From the NCBI RefSeq assembly GCF_018223345.1, contig NZ_CP073587.1, forward strand, positions 1,337,001 to 1,401,000: a stretch of 64,000 bases of DNA, read 5' to 3'. Position numbers and translations under genes: made by a program. The stretch's first letter is position 1. Each line of letters starts with the position of its first letter. Below the pieces are notes generated by a model. The model did not search any database. It was not told the DNA's origin and worked only from the letters and a program-made list of their open reading frames with translations. Of this stretch, positions 52,676-60,683 are shown one piece after another. The stretch comes from Shewanella yunxiaonensis. GTDB lineage: Bacteria; Pseudomonadota; Gammaproteobacteria; Enterobacterales; Shewanellaceae.

Positions 52676-53398
52676 ATGTACCATCACATTGTTGTACTTA
52701 CTGGTGCCGGCATTTCTGCAGAGTCCGGCCTGAAGACTTTTCGCGATCAGGATGGCTTATGGGAGGAACATCGCATAGAGGATGTGGCAACACCAGAAGG
52801 TTACCAGCGAGATCCTGAATTAGTTGAGCAGTTTTACAATCATCGTTGGGAACAATTGAATGACGCCGCGGTAAAGCCAAATGCCGCACATGAAGCGTTA
52901 GCCAGACTTGAGCAGGAGTTTCCTGGTAAGTTGTTGCTGGTGACGCAGAACGTGGATAACTTACATGAACGTGCTGGTAACCGTAAATTGTTGCATATGC
53001 ATGGCGAGCTGGGAAAAGGCCGTTGTCCCCGTTCGGGACAGATTTTTACCTTGGATGAACCGTTTGGCCCAGAGAATTGTTGTACATGCTGTATTCCTGC
53101 GCAACGTCTAAGGCCTCACATTGTCTGGTTCGGTGAAATCCCTATCAGTATGGATCGCATTCATGACGAGTTAGAGCTTTGCGATTTGTTCATTGCTATT
53201 GGAACATCGGGCACGGTTTATCCTGCTGCAGGCTTTGTCGATATTGCTAATCACCATGGTGCCTTAACGGCAGAAGTGAATATTACCGCTAAAGAACCTC
53301 ACAGTTTGTTTCACCTGCATTATCAAGGAAAAGCCAGCGAAATAGTGCCGGGAGTTGTAGATAAGATCTTGAAAGGAAGTTTGTTTTCTAAGACCTAG
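52676..53398 (+). CDS. cobB: NAD-dependent protein deacylase CobB (sirtuin)
   Basis: Class III sirtuin (240 residues) that removes acetyl or succinyl groups from lysines. Rossmann NAD site [30 protein letters not shown], catalytic His in LLHMHGEL, zinc-site cysteines in GRCPRSGQ and CCTCC, and [12 protein letters not shown]. The desuccinylase-type Tyr54 and Arg57 pair (FYNHR) is present, so broad deacylase activity is expected. A terminator follows; beyond it the tnpB island begins. Confidence 0.94.
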   Translation: MYHHIVVLTGAGISAESGLKTFRDQDGLWEEHRIEDVATPEGYQRDPELVEQFYNHRWEQLNDAAVKPNAAHEALARLEQEFPGKLLLVTQNVDNLHERAGNRKLLHMHGELGKGRCPRSGQIFTLDEPFGPENCCTCCIPAQRLRPHIVWFGEIPISMDRIHDELELCDLFIAIGTSGTVYPAAGFVDIANHHGALTAEVNITAKEPHSLFHLHYQGKASEIVPGVVDKILKGSLFSKT

Positions 53399-53408
53399 TG
53401 GTTAGAAA

Positions 53409-53440
53409 AATAAACTGGTGACCGAGGTCGCCAGTTTATT
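53409..53440. terminator. cobB terminator (also serving ancestral bioA)
   Basis: Inverted repeat AATAAACTGGTGACC / GGTCGCCAGTTTATT with one mismatch, 10 bp after the cobB stop. Before the tnpB island arrived it separated the convergent cobB and bioA. Confidence 0.8.
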
Positions 53441-53504
53441 CCGTCACGGATGTTAGCAATTGCGCCGTAAACCCTCGGCCAATGCGGGCGGGGATATAAG
53501 GCGC

Positions 53505-53532
53505 TTCTCAAGCAGTGAGAACGGCTTGAGAA
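53505..53532 (+). repeat. Inverted repeat in the left end of the outer element
   Basis: Perfect 9-bp arms TTCTCAAGC and GCTTGAGAA with a 10-base loop, between the outer element's left end and its tnpB start. The role is unknown. Confidence 0.6.
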
Positions 53533-53555
53533 AAATCCTTTCTTCGGTATGATAT

Positions 53556-53571
53556 CTGTATATCTATCCAG
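53556..53571 (+). promoter_or_regulatory. LexA (SOS) box upstream of the outer tnpB
   Basis: CTGTATATCTATCCAG matches the gammaproteobacterial LexA consensus CTGTATATATATACAG at 14 of 16 positions, keeping the CTG-N10-CAG core. It ends 10 bp before the tnpB ATG at 53582. Confidence 0.7.
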
Positions 53572-53703
53572 TGTTGAGTTTATGTTAAGAGCAACGAAAG
53601 TACGCATTTACCAAGATGCGCGAAAAGCCTCTTACTTCAGGTGGAGGATGAATAGCGCTCTGATGGAACATCGGATGCTTGTGTTTTTGGATTAGTGGTG
53701 AAA

Positions 53704-53723
53704 TACTGTATTTATGTACAGTA
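53704..53723 (+). promoter_or_regulatory. LexA (SOS) box upstream of the inner tnpB
   Basis: TACTGTATTTATGTACAGTA has perfect 7-bp arms and matches the LexA core CTGTATATATATACAG at 14 of 16 positions. It ends 14 bp before the tnpB ATG at 53738 and would occlude the promoter. Confidence 0.75.
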
Positions 53724-53737
53724 TTATAGACTTTTAA

Positions 53738-55027
53738 ATGAAAGACGTTCGGGTTATCAAAATCAACATTGGTGCGCCCACTGCCGCACAAACCCTGCTC
53801 CGATTGGAAGCAGGAGCTTTGTGGCGACGTCTTGTTAAACTCCACAAATACTGCCGTCGCAAACAATTGTCATGGCCTACACAAGGTCAGCTAGAAAAAC
53901 ACTTCAAAAACCGCTTCAGCCTCCATAGCCAAACGATACAAGCCCTCATTGGCAAGTTCATTGCCAACATCGACTCAACCCGAGCCAAACGTAAATCCGG
54001 TGACAAGAAGGCTCGCTATCCGTGGCGTGACAAGAAGAAATTCCAGGTGGTGATGTGGAAAGTCAGTGCCATTAAGCGCCAGGGCAATCGCTTAAGCCTC
54101 TCAAATGGTAAAACCGGCCAGAAACTACAGGTGAAACTGCCGACGAATCTGCCAATGGGAAAGATTGTGGCGGCCGAACTGGGATTCCGTGAGCTACGTA
54201 TAACACTCAGCAACGAAGTAGTTGAACCATTATCAGCAGGGTTAAACGTGGTTGCTGGCGATATGGGCGTTATTCACACCACGGTCATGACCGATGGTGT
54301 GAAATCGCTTGGTATTGTTGGTCGGGGACTTCGGTCGCTGATACAAGGTAAAAATCGCAAACTGGCTATTTATTCAGAGTTGCTATCCAAAACCAAGAAA
54401 GGCTCACGGCGTAATCGCAAGTTGCGGATAGCCAAAGCCAGAATGTTGGCAAAATACCGCCAACGGGTGCATAACCTGCTGCACCACACGGCCAACCGGA
54501 TGATTGATTTTTGCGTTGAGCGTGAAGCGGGAACACTGGTTGTTGGTGACATCACAGAGATGTCTTGCGGCGCGAGACAAAAGAAGAAAGGCTCTCGCCG
54601 TACCAATCAGATGAACAGCGGCAATCCACTGGGCCAACTCTACAACTACCTTGCGTACAAAGGTCGGCTTAAAGGCGTCACGCTGAAGATGCAGAATGAA
54701 GCTTTCAGTTCCCAATTTTGCCCTGTGTGCGGCAAATGCCACAAACCCACAGGTCGAACCTATTATTGCCGTCACTGCGGCTATATTGGGGTTCGAGACA
54801 ATGTTGGTGCCACCAACCAACTGAACAAATATCACCATAATGGCAGAATGTTGGAAAATACCTTCATTCCGCCTGATGCGTTGAAGTATCTACGACCCGT
54901 CGCGTTGCGACAGAACGTAGTAGTCCGACTGACGGTCGGCACGTTGCTTAATACTACCCTCAATCCGGCGCTAACTGCTGATGCAGTAGAGGTTAATCCC
55001 TCGGTAGTGCTAGATTTTGTGGCCTAA
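53738..55027 (+). CDS. tnpB: TnpB-family RNA-guided nuclease of the inner element
   Basis: A 429-residue TnpB. RuvC-I is VVAGDMGVIHTT (Asp175). The position of the usual RuvC-II Glu is Gly270 in LVVGDITEM; a Glu321 in MQNEAFSSQFCPVCG just before the zinc ribbon may replace it, as I recall for a TnpB subgroup with HRDVVGA-like ends. RuvC-III is GVRDNVGATNQL (Asp354). The zinc ribbon is CPVCG...CRHCG. A C-terminal extension of about 70 residues lies after the third catalytic motif and overlaps the likely omega-RNA region. Reading frame intact. Such proteins cut DNA next to a TAM using an RNA made from the element's right end. Confidence 0.88.
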   Translation: MKDVRVIKINIGAPTAAQTLLRLEAGALWRRLVKLHKYCRRKQLSWPTQGQLEKHFKNRFSLHSQTIQALIGKFIANIDSTRAKRKSGDKKARYPWRDKKKFQVVMWKVSAIKRQGNRLSLSNGKTGQKLQVKLPTNLPMGKIVAAELGFRELRITLSNEVVEPLSAGLNVVAGDMGVIHTTVMTDGVKSLGIVGRGLRSLIQGKNRKLAIYSELLSKTKKGSRRNRKLRIAKARMLAKYRQRVHNLLHHTANRMIDFCVEREAGTLVVGDITEMSCGARQKKKGSRRTNQMNSGNPLGQLYNYLAYKGRLKGVTLKMQNEAFSSQFCPVCGKCHKPTGRTYYCRHCGYIGVRDNVGATNQLNKYHHNGRMLENTFIPPDALKYLRPVALRQNVVVRLTVGTLLNTTLNPALTADAVEVNPSVVLDFVA

Positions 55028-55087
55028 TTAAGAATCCCCTTCCTTCCCGACTTAAGTCGGCGCGAAGCGAGGTGGGGGAGTCGTCAA
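54960..55087 (+). ncRNA. Predicted omega-RNA scaffold at the right end of the inner element
   Basis: In this family the 3' part of tnpB plus the right end is processed into the guide-RNA scaffold, and the guide is the flanking DNA. Here stems CCCCTTCC/GGTGGGGG, CCGACTTAAGTCGG and CGC-GAA-GCG stack before TCAA. The guide would start at 55088 (CCAACATCAGAG). The 5' limit is approximate and no transcript is shown by sequence alone. Confidence 0.4.
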
Positions 55088-56139
55088 CCAACATCAGAGC
55101 AAGCTGAGTTTTTAATCGCTCAGTTTGGTGCTGTGCGTTTTGCGTATAACAAAGCCCTGCATATTAAGTCTCACATGTACCGCAAGCATGGTGTATCTTT
55201 AAGCCCTAAAAAGGACTTAAAGCCATTGCTTGCTGCGGCGAAAAAATCACGAAAATATCAATGGCTCAAGCAGTTCGATTCCATTGCGTTGCAGCAATCG
55301 GTCATTAATCTGCATACCGCTTTCGACAATTTCTTTAACCCGAAGCTAAAAGCAAAATATCCGCAGTTCAAACGCAGACACGGCAAGCAATCAAGTTATC
55401 ACTGTGTCGGTGTTAAAGTGTTGGATACCGCGATTAAGCTGCCAAAGATGCAGCCAGTAAAGGCAAATATCCACCGAGAGATTATCGGGCAAGTAAAGAG
55501 CATTACTGTCAGTCTAAGCAAAGTAGGCAAGTTCTACGCCTCTATTCTTGTTGATGATGGAATAGAAATGCCTAGCCTTATACATTCGGTGAGTAAGGTT
55601 ACAGGTATCGATCTAGGCTTATCTCATTTTGCAATTCAATCCAATGGCAGAAAGACTGCGAAACCTCGATTTGTAAAACTTGCTGAACAGAATCTCAGAC
55701 GCAAACAACGCCAGTTATCAAGAAAGGAAAAAGGCAGTGCAAACAGGGCTAAAGCCCGTTTGCTGGTTGCCAAGTGCCATGAAAAAGTAGCGAACGCTCG
55801 CGCTGATTTTCAACATAAACTCAGTCGAACCCTTGTTGACGAAAACCAAGCAATAATCGTAGAGACTCTGAAATCAGCCAATATGATGAAAAACCGCAAA
55901 TTGGCAAAGCATATTGCTGATGCAAGCTGGAACAGTTTTATTAATAAGCTGGAATATAAGGCAAAGGAGCAAGGCAAGCACCTGATAAAAATAGATCAGT
56001 GGTATGCCAGCTCTAAAACTTGCCATTGCTGCGGTCATAAAATGGAAGAAATGCCATTATCAGTTCGTCAGTGGGATTGCCCTAACTGCGGAACACCGGA
56101 TATAGATCGGGACTTAAATGCCGCTCTTAATATCCGTGA

Positions 56140-56270
56140 TAAAGGGATTCTGGAATTAAAAGCGGCTGGACGGTCGTTTTTGCTTATGGAAGCTGCGTAA
56201 GTCTCGATACTATCGAGCAACGGCTAACGAAATAAGAAGCATCGCCCGATTAAGGGCGGTGAGTAGTCAC
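56140..56270 (+). ncRNA. Predicted omega-RNA scaffold at the right end of the outer element
   Basis: The tnpB 3' end and right end with stem CATCGCCC/GGGCGGTG are placed as in other omega-RNA loci. The guide would begin at 56271 (CCATGGCTGAG), inside bioA. Limits approximate. Function is doubtful while its tnpB is interrupted, unless another TnpB acts in trans. Confidence 0.3.
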
Positions 56271-57589
56271 CCATGGCTGAGTGTTTGCTGGTGGGAATGT
56301 TGCTGTATTTGCGGAAGTAATGTTGCAACTTCAATCATTGCCTGAGTCAGTTGACTAAGTTGCTCAGCTGCGATGATGTATGGTGGCATAATGTAGATAA
56401 ACCGACTAAATGGACGCACCCACACCCCACGTTTAACAAACTCTGCTTGCAGCACGCCAGTATTCACGGTCTCATGCAGCTCAAGTACGCCCACCGCGCC
56501 TAAAACGCGAACATCTTTCACGGTGGGTAATGAATGCGCCGCAGCTAATTCCTGGCGCATCTGGGCCTCAATCGTCCTGACTTGCTGGTGCCATTTCCCA
56601 GACGCCATCAGTGACAGACTGGCGCGCGCCGCACTACAGGCGAGTGGGTTGGCCATAAATGTTGGACCATGCATAAAGACGCCTGCGGGCGATTGGTTAA
56701 TACCCGCAGCGACTTCATCATTGCACACTGTAGCAGCCAAGCTGATGTAACCGCCGGTGAGGGCTTTGCCAACACACATAATGTCAGGGGAAATGCCCGC
56801 ATGATCACAGGCAAATAGCGCTCCGGTACGACCAAATCCGGTGGCAATCTCATCCGCAATTAATAATACCTGGTACTTATTACACAGTTGTCGTGCCAGT
56901 TTAAGATAGTCAGCACTGTAAAACCACATCGCGCCAGCGCCCTGCATTACCGGTTCCAGGATAAGCGCGGCAATTTGCTGATGATGTTGTTCCAGCACTT
57001 GTTGTAAACCATCAATATCAGACTGGCATAACGGTTCACCAAAGCGGCTTTTAGGGGCCGGGGCAAATAATTGCGGTGTGACATTGTCACCAAACATGGT
57101 GTGCATGCCTTCCTCGGGGTCACATACACTCATTGCTGCAAACGTATCACCATGATAACCATGACGAATGGTGAGAATTTTTTGCTTTTTCGGAACGTTA
57201 CGACCTTGCCAATATTGCAATGCCATTTTCAGCGCGACTTCCACCGCGATCGAGCCGGAATCGGCCAGGAACACTTTCGTCAATGACCGGGGCAATAATG
57301 CTAATAATTGCCGACTAAGTTCAATGGCACTCTCATGAGTGATACCGCCAAACATCACGTGACTCAGTCGTTGTAACTGCTGTTGCATGGCATCGACGAT
57401 AACGGGATGCTGATAACCATGGATGCAAGCCCACCAGGAGCTGGTGCCATCAATCAACTGCTTGCCGTTTTCCTGAACCAACGTTGCGCCTGATGCCGAA
57501 GCAATACCAAACACCGGTGCTGGGTGAGACATGGAACTGTATGGGTGCCACAGATGTTGCCGATCAAATGCATAATCAATATTGTTCAT
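56267..57589 (-). CDS. bioA: Adenosylmethionine-8-amino-7-oxononanoate aminotransferase
   Basis: PLP enzyme that makes 7,8-diaminopelargonate in biotin synthesis (440 residues). HLWHPYSSM start, SSWWACIHGYQHP, GYHGDTFAAMSV, LLIADEIATGFGRTG and PLP-Lys motif CVGKALTGGY are present. Its last Gly codon and TGA stop straddle the right end of the outer tnpB element; before insertion they read GGC TAA, so the protein sequence is unchanged. It is divergent from bioB. Confidence 0.96.
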   Translation of the reverse strand: MNNIDYAFDRQHLWHPYSSMSHPAPVFGIASASGATLVQENGKQLIDGTSSWWACIHGYQHPVIVDAMQQQLQRLSHVMFGGITHESAIELSRQLLALLPRSLTKVFLADSGSIAVEVALKMALQYWQGRNVPKKQKILTIRHGYHGDTFAAMSVCDPEEGMHTMFGDNVTPQLFAPAPKSRFGEPLCQSDIDGLQQVLEQHHQQIAALILEPVMQGAGAMWFYSADYLKLARQLCNKYQVLLIADEIATGFGRTGALFACDHAGISPDIMCVGKALTGGYISLAATVCNDEVAAGINQSPAGVFMHGPTFMANPLACSAARASLSLMASGKWHQQVRTIEAQMRQELAAAHSLPTVKDVRVLGAVGVLELHETVNTGVLQAEFVKRGVWVRPFSRFIYIMPPYIIAAEQLSQLTQAMIEVATLLPQIQQHSHQQTLSHG

Positions 57590-57601
57590 ATTATAACCAG
57601 A

Positions 57602-57631
57602 TGTAAACCTGTTAAAATAAATGGCGTTGAC
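57602..57631. promoter_or_regulatory. Possible BirA operator between bioA and bioB
   Basis: TGTAAACC (57602-57609) matches the left half of the BirA operator in divergent bio promoters. The right half GGCGTTGAC (57623-57631) only partly matches GGTTTACA, with a 13-bp spacer. Support is position plus one good half-site. Confidence 0.45.
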
Positions 57632-57723
57632 TAACGTCGGCGCACGGGTATGCTAGCCAAATTTAGTAAGGCCTTCAAGTCGCCTTGGCTATTGGTATGA
57701 GTATTCAATAGGAACCCGTGTTT

Positions 57724-58788
57724 ATGTCGCAGATGCAATTACGCCATGATTGGCAGCGTGAAGAAATCGAAGCACTTTTTGCTTTGCCAATGAATGATTT
57801 ATTGTTTCAGGCACATACACTGCACCGGCAACATTTTAATCCAAATGAGATCCAGGTAAGTCGGCTGTTGTCTATCAAAACCGGCGCGTGTCCTGAGGAC
57901 TGTAAATATTGTCCACAAAGTGCGCGTTATGACACCGGGCTGGAGCAGGAACGTCTGCTAGAACTGGAAAAGGTTGTCACTGAAGCTCGCAGTGCCAAAG
58001 CCGCGGGAGCTACACGTTTCTGTATGGGCGCCGCATGGCGCAATCCTAAACAGCGTGACATGCCATATCTGACACAAATCGTGAAAGAAGTAAAAGCGCT
58101 GGGATTGGAGACCTGCATGACACTGGGAATGCTAGATGCTCAGCAGGCGCAAGAACTGGCTGACGCCGGATTGGATTATTACAATCACAATCTCGATACA
58201 TCGCCGGAATTTTATGGCGATATCATCACCACTCGCACCTACCAGGATCGATTAGACACGCTGGAACGTGTTCGCGCTGCTGGCATGAAAGTGTGTTCAG
58301 GCGGCATTGTCGGCATGGGTGAAACGGTCACCGATCGCGCCGGCTTGCTGCAGCAGTTGGCCAATATGCCAAAACATCCAGATTCTGTACCGATTAACAT
58401 GCTGGTGAAAGTTACTGGTACGCCGTTGGCACAACAACAGGATCTGGACCCACTTGAGTTCGTCAGAACCATTGCCGTCGCACGCATCATGATGCCATTG
58501 TCACGAGTTCGGTTATCGGCTGGACGGGAAAAAATGACCGACGAACTGCAGGCAATGTGTTTCTTCGCTGGCGCTAATTCCATTTTTTACGGCTGTAAAT
58601 TGTTAACAACTACTAATCCCGAGGAAAACGATGATATGAACCTCTTTCGTCGTCTTGGGGTAAAACCCGAGCAGGGACAAGCCGCGATGGTGGAAGATGA
58701 AGGCACAGAACTGAAACATGCGGTAAATCATGCCAAAGCGGTTGCAGATAAAGTCAGTGGCCAGTTCTATGATGCCGGAGCGCTGTAA
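57724..58788 (+). CDS. bioB: Biotin synthase
   Basis: Radical SAM enzyme that inserts sulfur into dethiobiotin (354 residues). The 4Fe-4S/SAM motif is [13 protein letters not shown] (CxxxCxxC). Further conserved segments are [32 protein letters not shown], and RLSAGREKM with the Arg ligand of the 2Fe-2S cluster. The start is ATG 57724, nine bases after AGGA; GTG 57718 is an alternative. It is first of bioBFCD. Confidence 0.97.
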   Translation: MSQMQLRHDWQREEIEALFALPMNDLLFQAHTLHRQHFNPNEIQVSRLLSIKTGACPEDCKYCPQSARYDTGLEQERLLELEKVVTEARSAKAAGATRFCMGAAWRNPKQRDMPYLTQIVKEVKALGLETCMTLGMLDAQQAQELADAGLDYYNHNLDTSPEFYGDIITTRTYQDRLDTLERVRAAGMKVCSGGIVGMGETVTDRAGLLQQLANMPKHPDSVPINMLVKVTGTPLAQQQDLDPLEFVRTIAVARIMMPLSRVRLSAGREKMTDELQAMCFFAGANSIFYGCKLLTTTNPEENDDMNLFRRLGVKPEQGQAAMVEDEGTELKHAVNHAKAVADKVSGQFYDAGAL

Positions 58789-58802
58789 TTCTGGGTACTG
58801 CT

Positions 58803-59933
58803 ATGACGCTGTTACAACGTATTGAAACTCGTAAGCAACAATTGCAAGACGCTGGTTTATGGCGTGACCGTCAAATGACCACGCCCATCGCGGGGTCTCC
58901 ACGGTTATTAGTGCGCAATGGTAAGCCGCTGGTCGATTTTGCTGGGAATGACTATCTTGGTTTGGCCTCGCACCCACAGGTGATTGCAGCGCAAACCGCC
59001 GCATTAGCAACATATGGTGCAGGCAGTACTGCCTCACCGTTAGTCAGTGGCTATAGCGAGGCTCATGCGATGCTGGAGCAGCAACTCTGTGCGGCATCTG
59101 GTGCTGAGGCAGCGTTACTGCTCTCAAGTGGTTTTGCGGGTAATGCTGCGTTGCTGAAAACGCTGTTTGCCGCAGAAGATACTGTTGTTGCCGACAAATT
59201 GATCCATGCATCCATGATCGATGCGTTACGGGATCATCAAGTCACCCTTAAGCGCTTCCCTCACAATGATATCGACGCAGCAGAGCGACAACTGGCTAAA
59301 GCGCCAGGCAGCGCGTTAGTCACTGAATCAATTTTCAGCATGGACGGTGATGAAGCTCCGATGGGAGCGTTAGCTGAATTATGCCAACGTTATCAAAGTC
59401 CGCTCATCATAGACGATGCTCATGGCTTCTTATTAAGTGACTCTTTATCGGTTAAACCATTTGCTCGATTAGTGACCTTTGGAAAAGCTTTGGGGGGACA
59501 GGGCGCCGCCATTCTCGGCTCGCAGACCCTCATTGACTATTTGGTGGCTAATGCACGCGAGTATATCTATTCGACTGCGCTGGCTCCGGCCGCCTGTGCC
59601 GGAGTTTCTCAAGCATTGGCATTGGCGTTAGATGGTCACTTGCAGCAGCGGCTCAACGAAAATATCCAGTTATTTCATGACGAATGTCAACGCAGGAATA
59701 TTACGCTGATGGCATCGCGCAGTGCCATTCAGCCGTTAGTACTGGGCGATAGTGCCAGAGTTATGCTGGTGGCCAACAAATTACAGCAACGTGGTTTTCT
59801 GGTCGGTGCTATTCGGCCTCCAACCGTGCCGCATGGCCAGGGGCGTTTGCGGCTGACGCTAAGCGCTGCCCATCAGCCACAGCAACTCATCGATCTGGCC
59901 AAGGCAATCGCGGAATGTTGTGATGAATGCTGA
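58803..59933 (+). CDS. bioF: 8-amino-7-oxononanoate synthase
   Basis: PLP enzyme condensing pimeloyl-ACP or pimeloyl-CoA with alanine (376 residues). DFAGNDYLGLASHP, LLLSSGFAGNAALL, IIDDAHGF and the PLP-Lys motif TFGKALGGQGAA are visible. It starts 14 bp after bioB and overlaps bioC by 11 bases. Confidence 0.96.
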   Translation: MTLLQRIETRKQQLQDAGLWRDRQMTTPIAGSPRLLVRNGKPLVDFAGNDYLGLASHPQVIAAQTAALATYGAGSTASPLVSGYSEAHAMLEQQLCAASGAEAALLLSSGFAGNAALLKTLFAAEDTVVADKLIHASMIDALRDHQVTLKRFPHNDIDAAERQLAKAPGSALVTESIFSMDGDEAPMGALAELCQRYQSPLIIDDAHGFLLSDSLSVKPFARLVTFGKALGGQGAAILGSQTLIDYLVANAREYIYSTALAPAACAGVSQALALALDGHLQQRLNENIQLFHDECQRRNITLMASRSAIQPLVLGDSARVMLVANKLQQRGFLVGAIRPPTVPHGQGRLRLTLSAAHQPQQLIDLAKAIAECCDEC

Positions 59934-60654
59934 AATAATGCAAGTGGCGGCAAGGTTTTCCCGCGCGGCCTCTATCTACGGTGAACACGATACCGTGCAG
60001 CGCATGACTGCTCGTATGTTGTTGGATGGTATGGCTTGTCAGGGGGGGCATTGGTTAGATCTTGGCTGCGGACCCGGCACTGCATTTTCTTCATTTCAAC
60101 CCGAGCGTGTTACAGCCTTAGATATCGCACCCGCGATGCTAAAACAGCTAAGGATTGATTTCCCAACCTATTCGCCAATATGTGCTGACGCTCAGAATTT
60201 ACCATTTAAAAACAGAATGTTTGATGCAGTTTATTCTAATCTGGCTTTACAATGGTGCGAGGATCTTGGGGCTGTCGCGCGTGAACTTAAGCGGGTTTTG
60301 CGTACCGGCGCTAAAGCGCGATTGTCTCTGGTCGCAGGCAACAGTTTGCCGCAACTTTCTATGTTAGGTCTGTCGCGCAAAAAATTTGCTGTCGTTGGTG
60401 AAATATCACATCAGTTTAGTTCGGTGGATTGGCAGACTCTGCACGTTGAACAACAGGAATTAACTTGCTACTTCGATGATCTCAGAAGCTTACTGTATTC
60501 CTTAAAAGGCGTTGGCGCGTCGATGATAGCGACACATCGCGGATTGCGTGGTCGTCAACGCTGGCAACAATTACAACAAACGGCTGAATCACTGAGAATG
60601 GCGAGGGGAATACCGCTAACGTATAACATTGTATTGATCACCGCTTGCAACTGA
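59923..60654 (+). CDS. bioC: Malonyl-ACP O-methyltransferase
   Basis: SAM-dependent methyltransferase that primes pimeloyl synthesis (243 residues). SAM motif WLDLGCGPGTAFSS, MFDAVYSNLALQWCEDL and the start segment VAARFSRAASIYGEHDTVQ fit BioC. The start ATG 59923 overlaps the bioF end, so translation is coupled. No bioH is adjacent; the matching esterase must be elsewhere. Confidence 0.94.
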   Translation: MNAEIMQVAARFSRAASIYGEHDTVQRMTARMLLDGMACQGGHWLDLGCGPGTAFSSFQPERVTALDIAPAMLKQLRIDFPTYSPICADAQNLPFKNRMFDAVYSNLALQWCEDLGAVARELKRVLRTGAKARLSLVAGNSLPQLSMLGLSRKKFAVVGEISHQFSSVDWQTLHVEQQELTCYFDDLRSLLYSLKGVGASMIATHRGLRGRQRWQQLQQTAESLRMARGIPLTYNIVLITACN

Positions 60655-60683
60655 ATAAGGGCGGTATTTTTAGGGAAAACATC

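Larger units (their letters stand above)
53612..55087 (+). mobile_element. Inner IS200/IS605-type tnpB-only element
   Basis: A 1476-bp element inserted immediately 3' of TTAC (53608-53611) and ending in TCAA (55084-55087), the cleavage tetranucleotides established for ISHp608. Excision restores codons TAC-CCA (Tyr-Pro) of the outer tnpB. The subterminal left hairpin CCTCTTAC/GTGGAGG (about 53628-53647) has a bulged T, as IS200/IS605 hairpins do. The right end holds CCGACTTAAGTCGG (55047-55060) enclosed by CCCCTTCC/GGTGGGGG. It carries only tnpB; movement would need a TnpA supplied in trans. Confidence 0.87.
53582..56200 (+). pseudogene. tnpB: TnpB RNA-guided nuclease gene of the outer element, split by insertion
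   Basis: The first ten codons (53582-53611, MLRATKVRIY) are separated from the rest (55088-56200, starting PTSEQAEFLIAQFGAVRFAY) by the inner element. Joined, they give a 380-residue TnpB with an intact RuvC site: Asp185 (TGIDLGLSHF), Glu269 (IIVETLKSANMM), Asp352 (DIDRDLNAALNI). A zinc ribbon CHCCG...CPNCG is also present. As it stands the N-terminus is lost; only internal starts such as GTG 55133 remain, so it is probably inactive. The join needs no frameshift, so the interruption looks recent and exact. Confidence 0.88.
53457..56270 (+). mobile_element. Outer IS200/IS605-type tnpB element, interrupted by an inner element
   Basis: Without its insert the element is 1338 bp and has one gene, a canonical tnpB (380 codons); no tnpA is present. 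The left end is set after TTAG (53453-53456) by alignment with the inner element: CAATTGCGCCGTAAACCCTC versus CAAGATGCGCGAAAAGCCTC. Its right end is the hairpin CATCGCCC / GGGCGGTG (56240-56261) then AGTAGTCAC. No target duplication is expected in this family. The flanks rejoin as bioA ending GGC TAA. The left boundary is inferred from alignment and may be off by a few bases. Confidence 0.75.

Noticed and set aside
53582-53692. Short open frame beginning MLRATKVRIY as an independent small gene
   Set aside because: Only its first ten codons are meaningful; the rest is the left end of the inner element, and the true continuation is at 55088.
55028-55132. Frameshift or simple N-terminal decay of the second tnpB
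   Set aside because: The missing N-terminus is found intact at 53582-53611 and joins in frame, so insertion explains it better.
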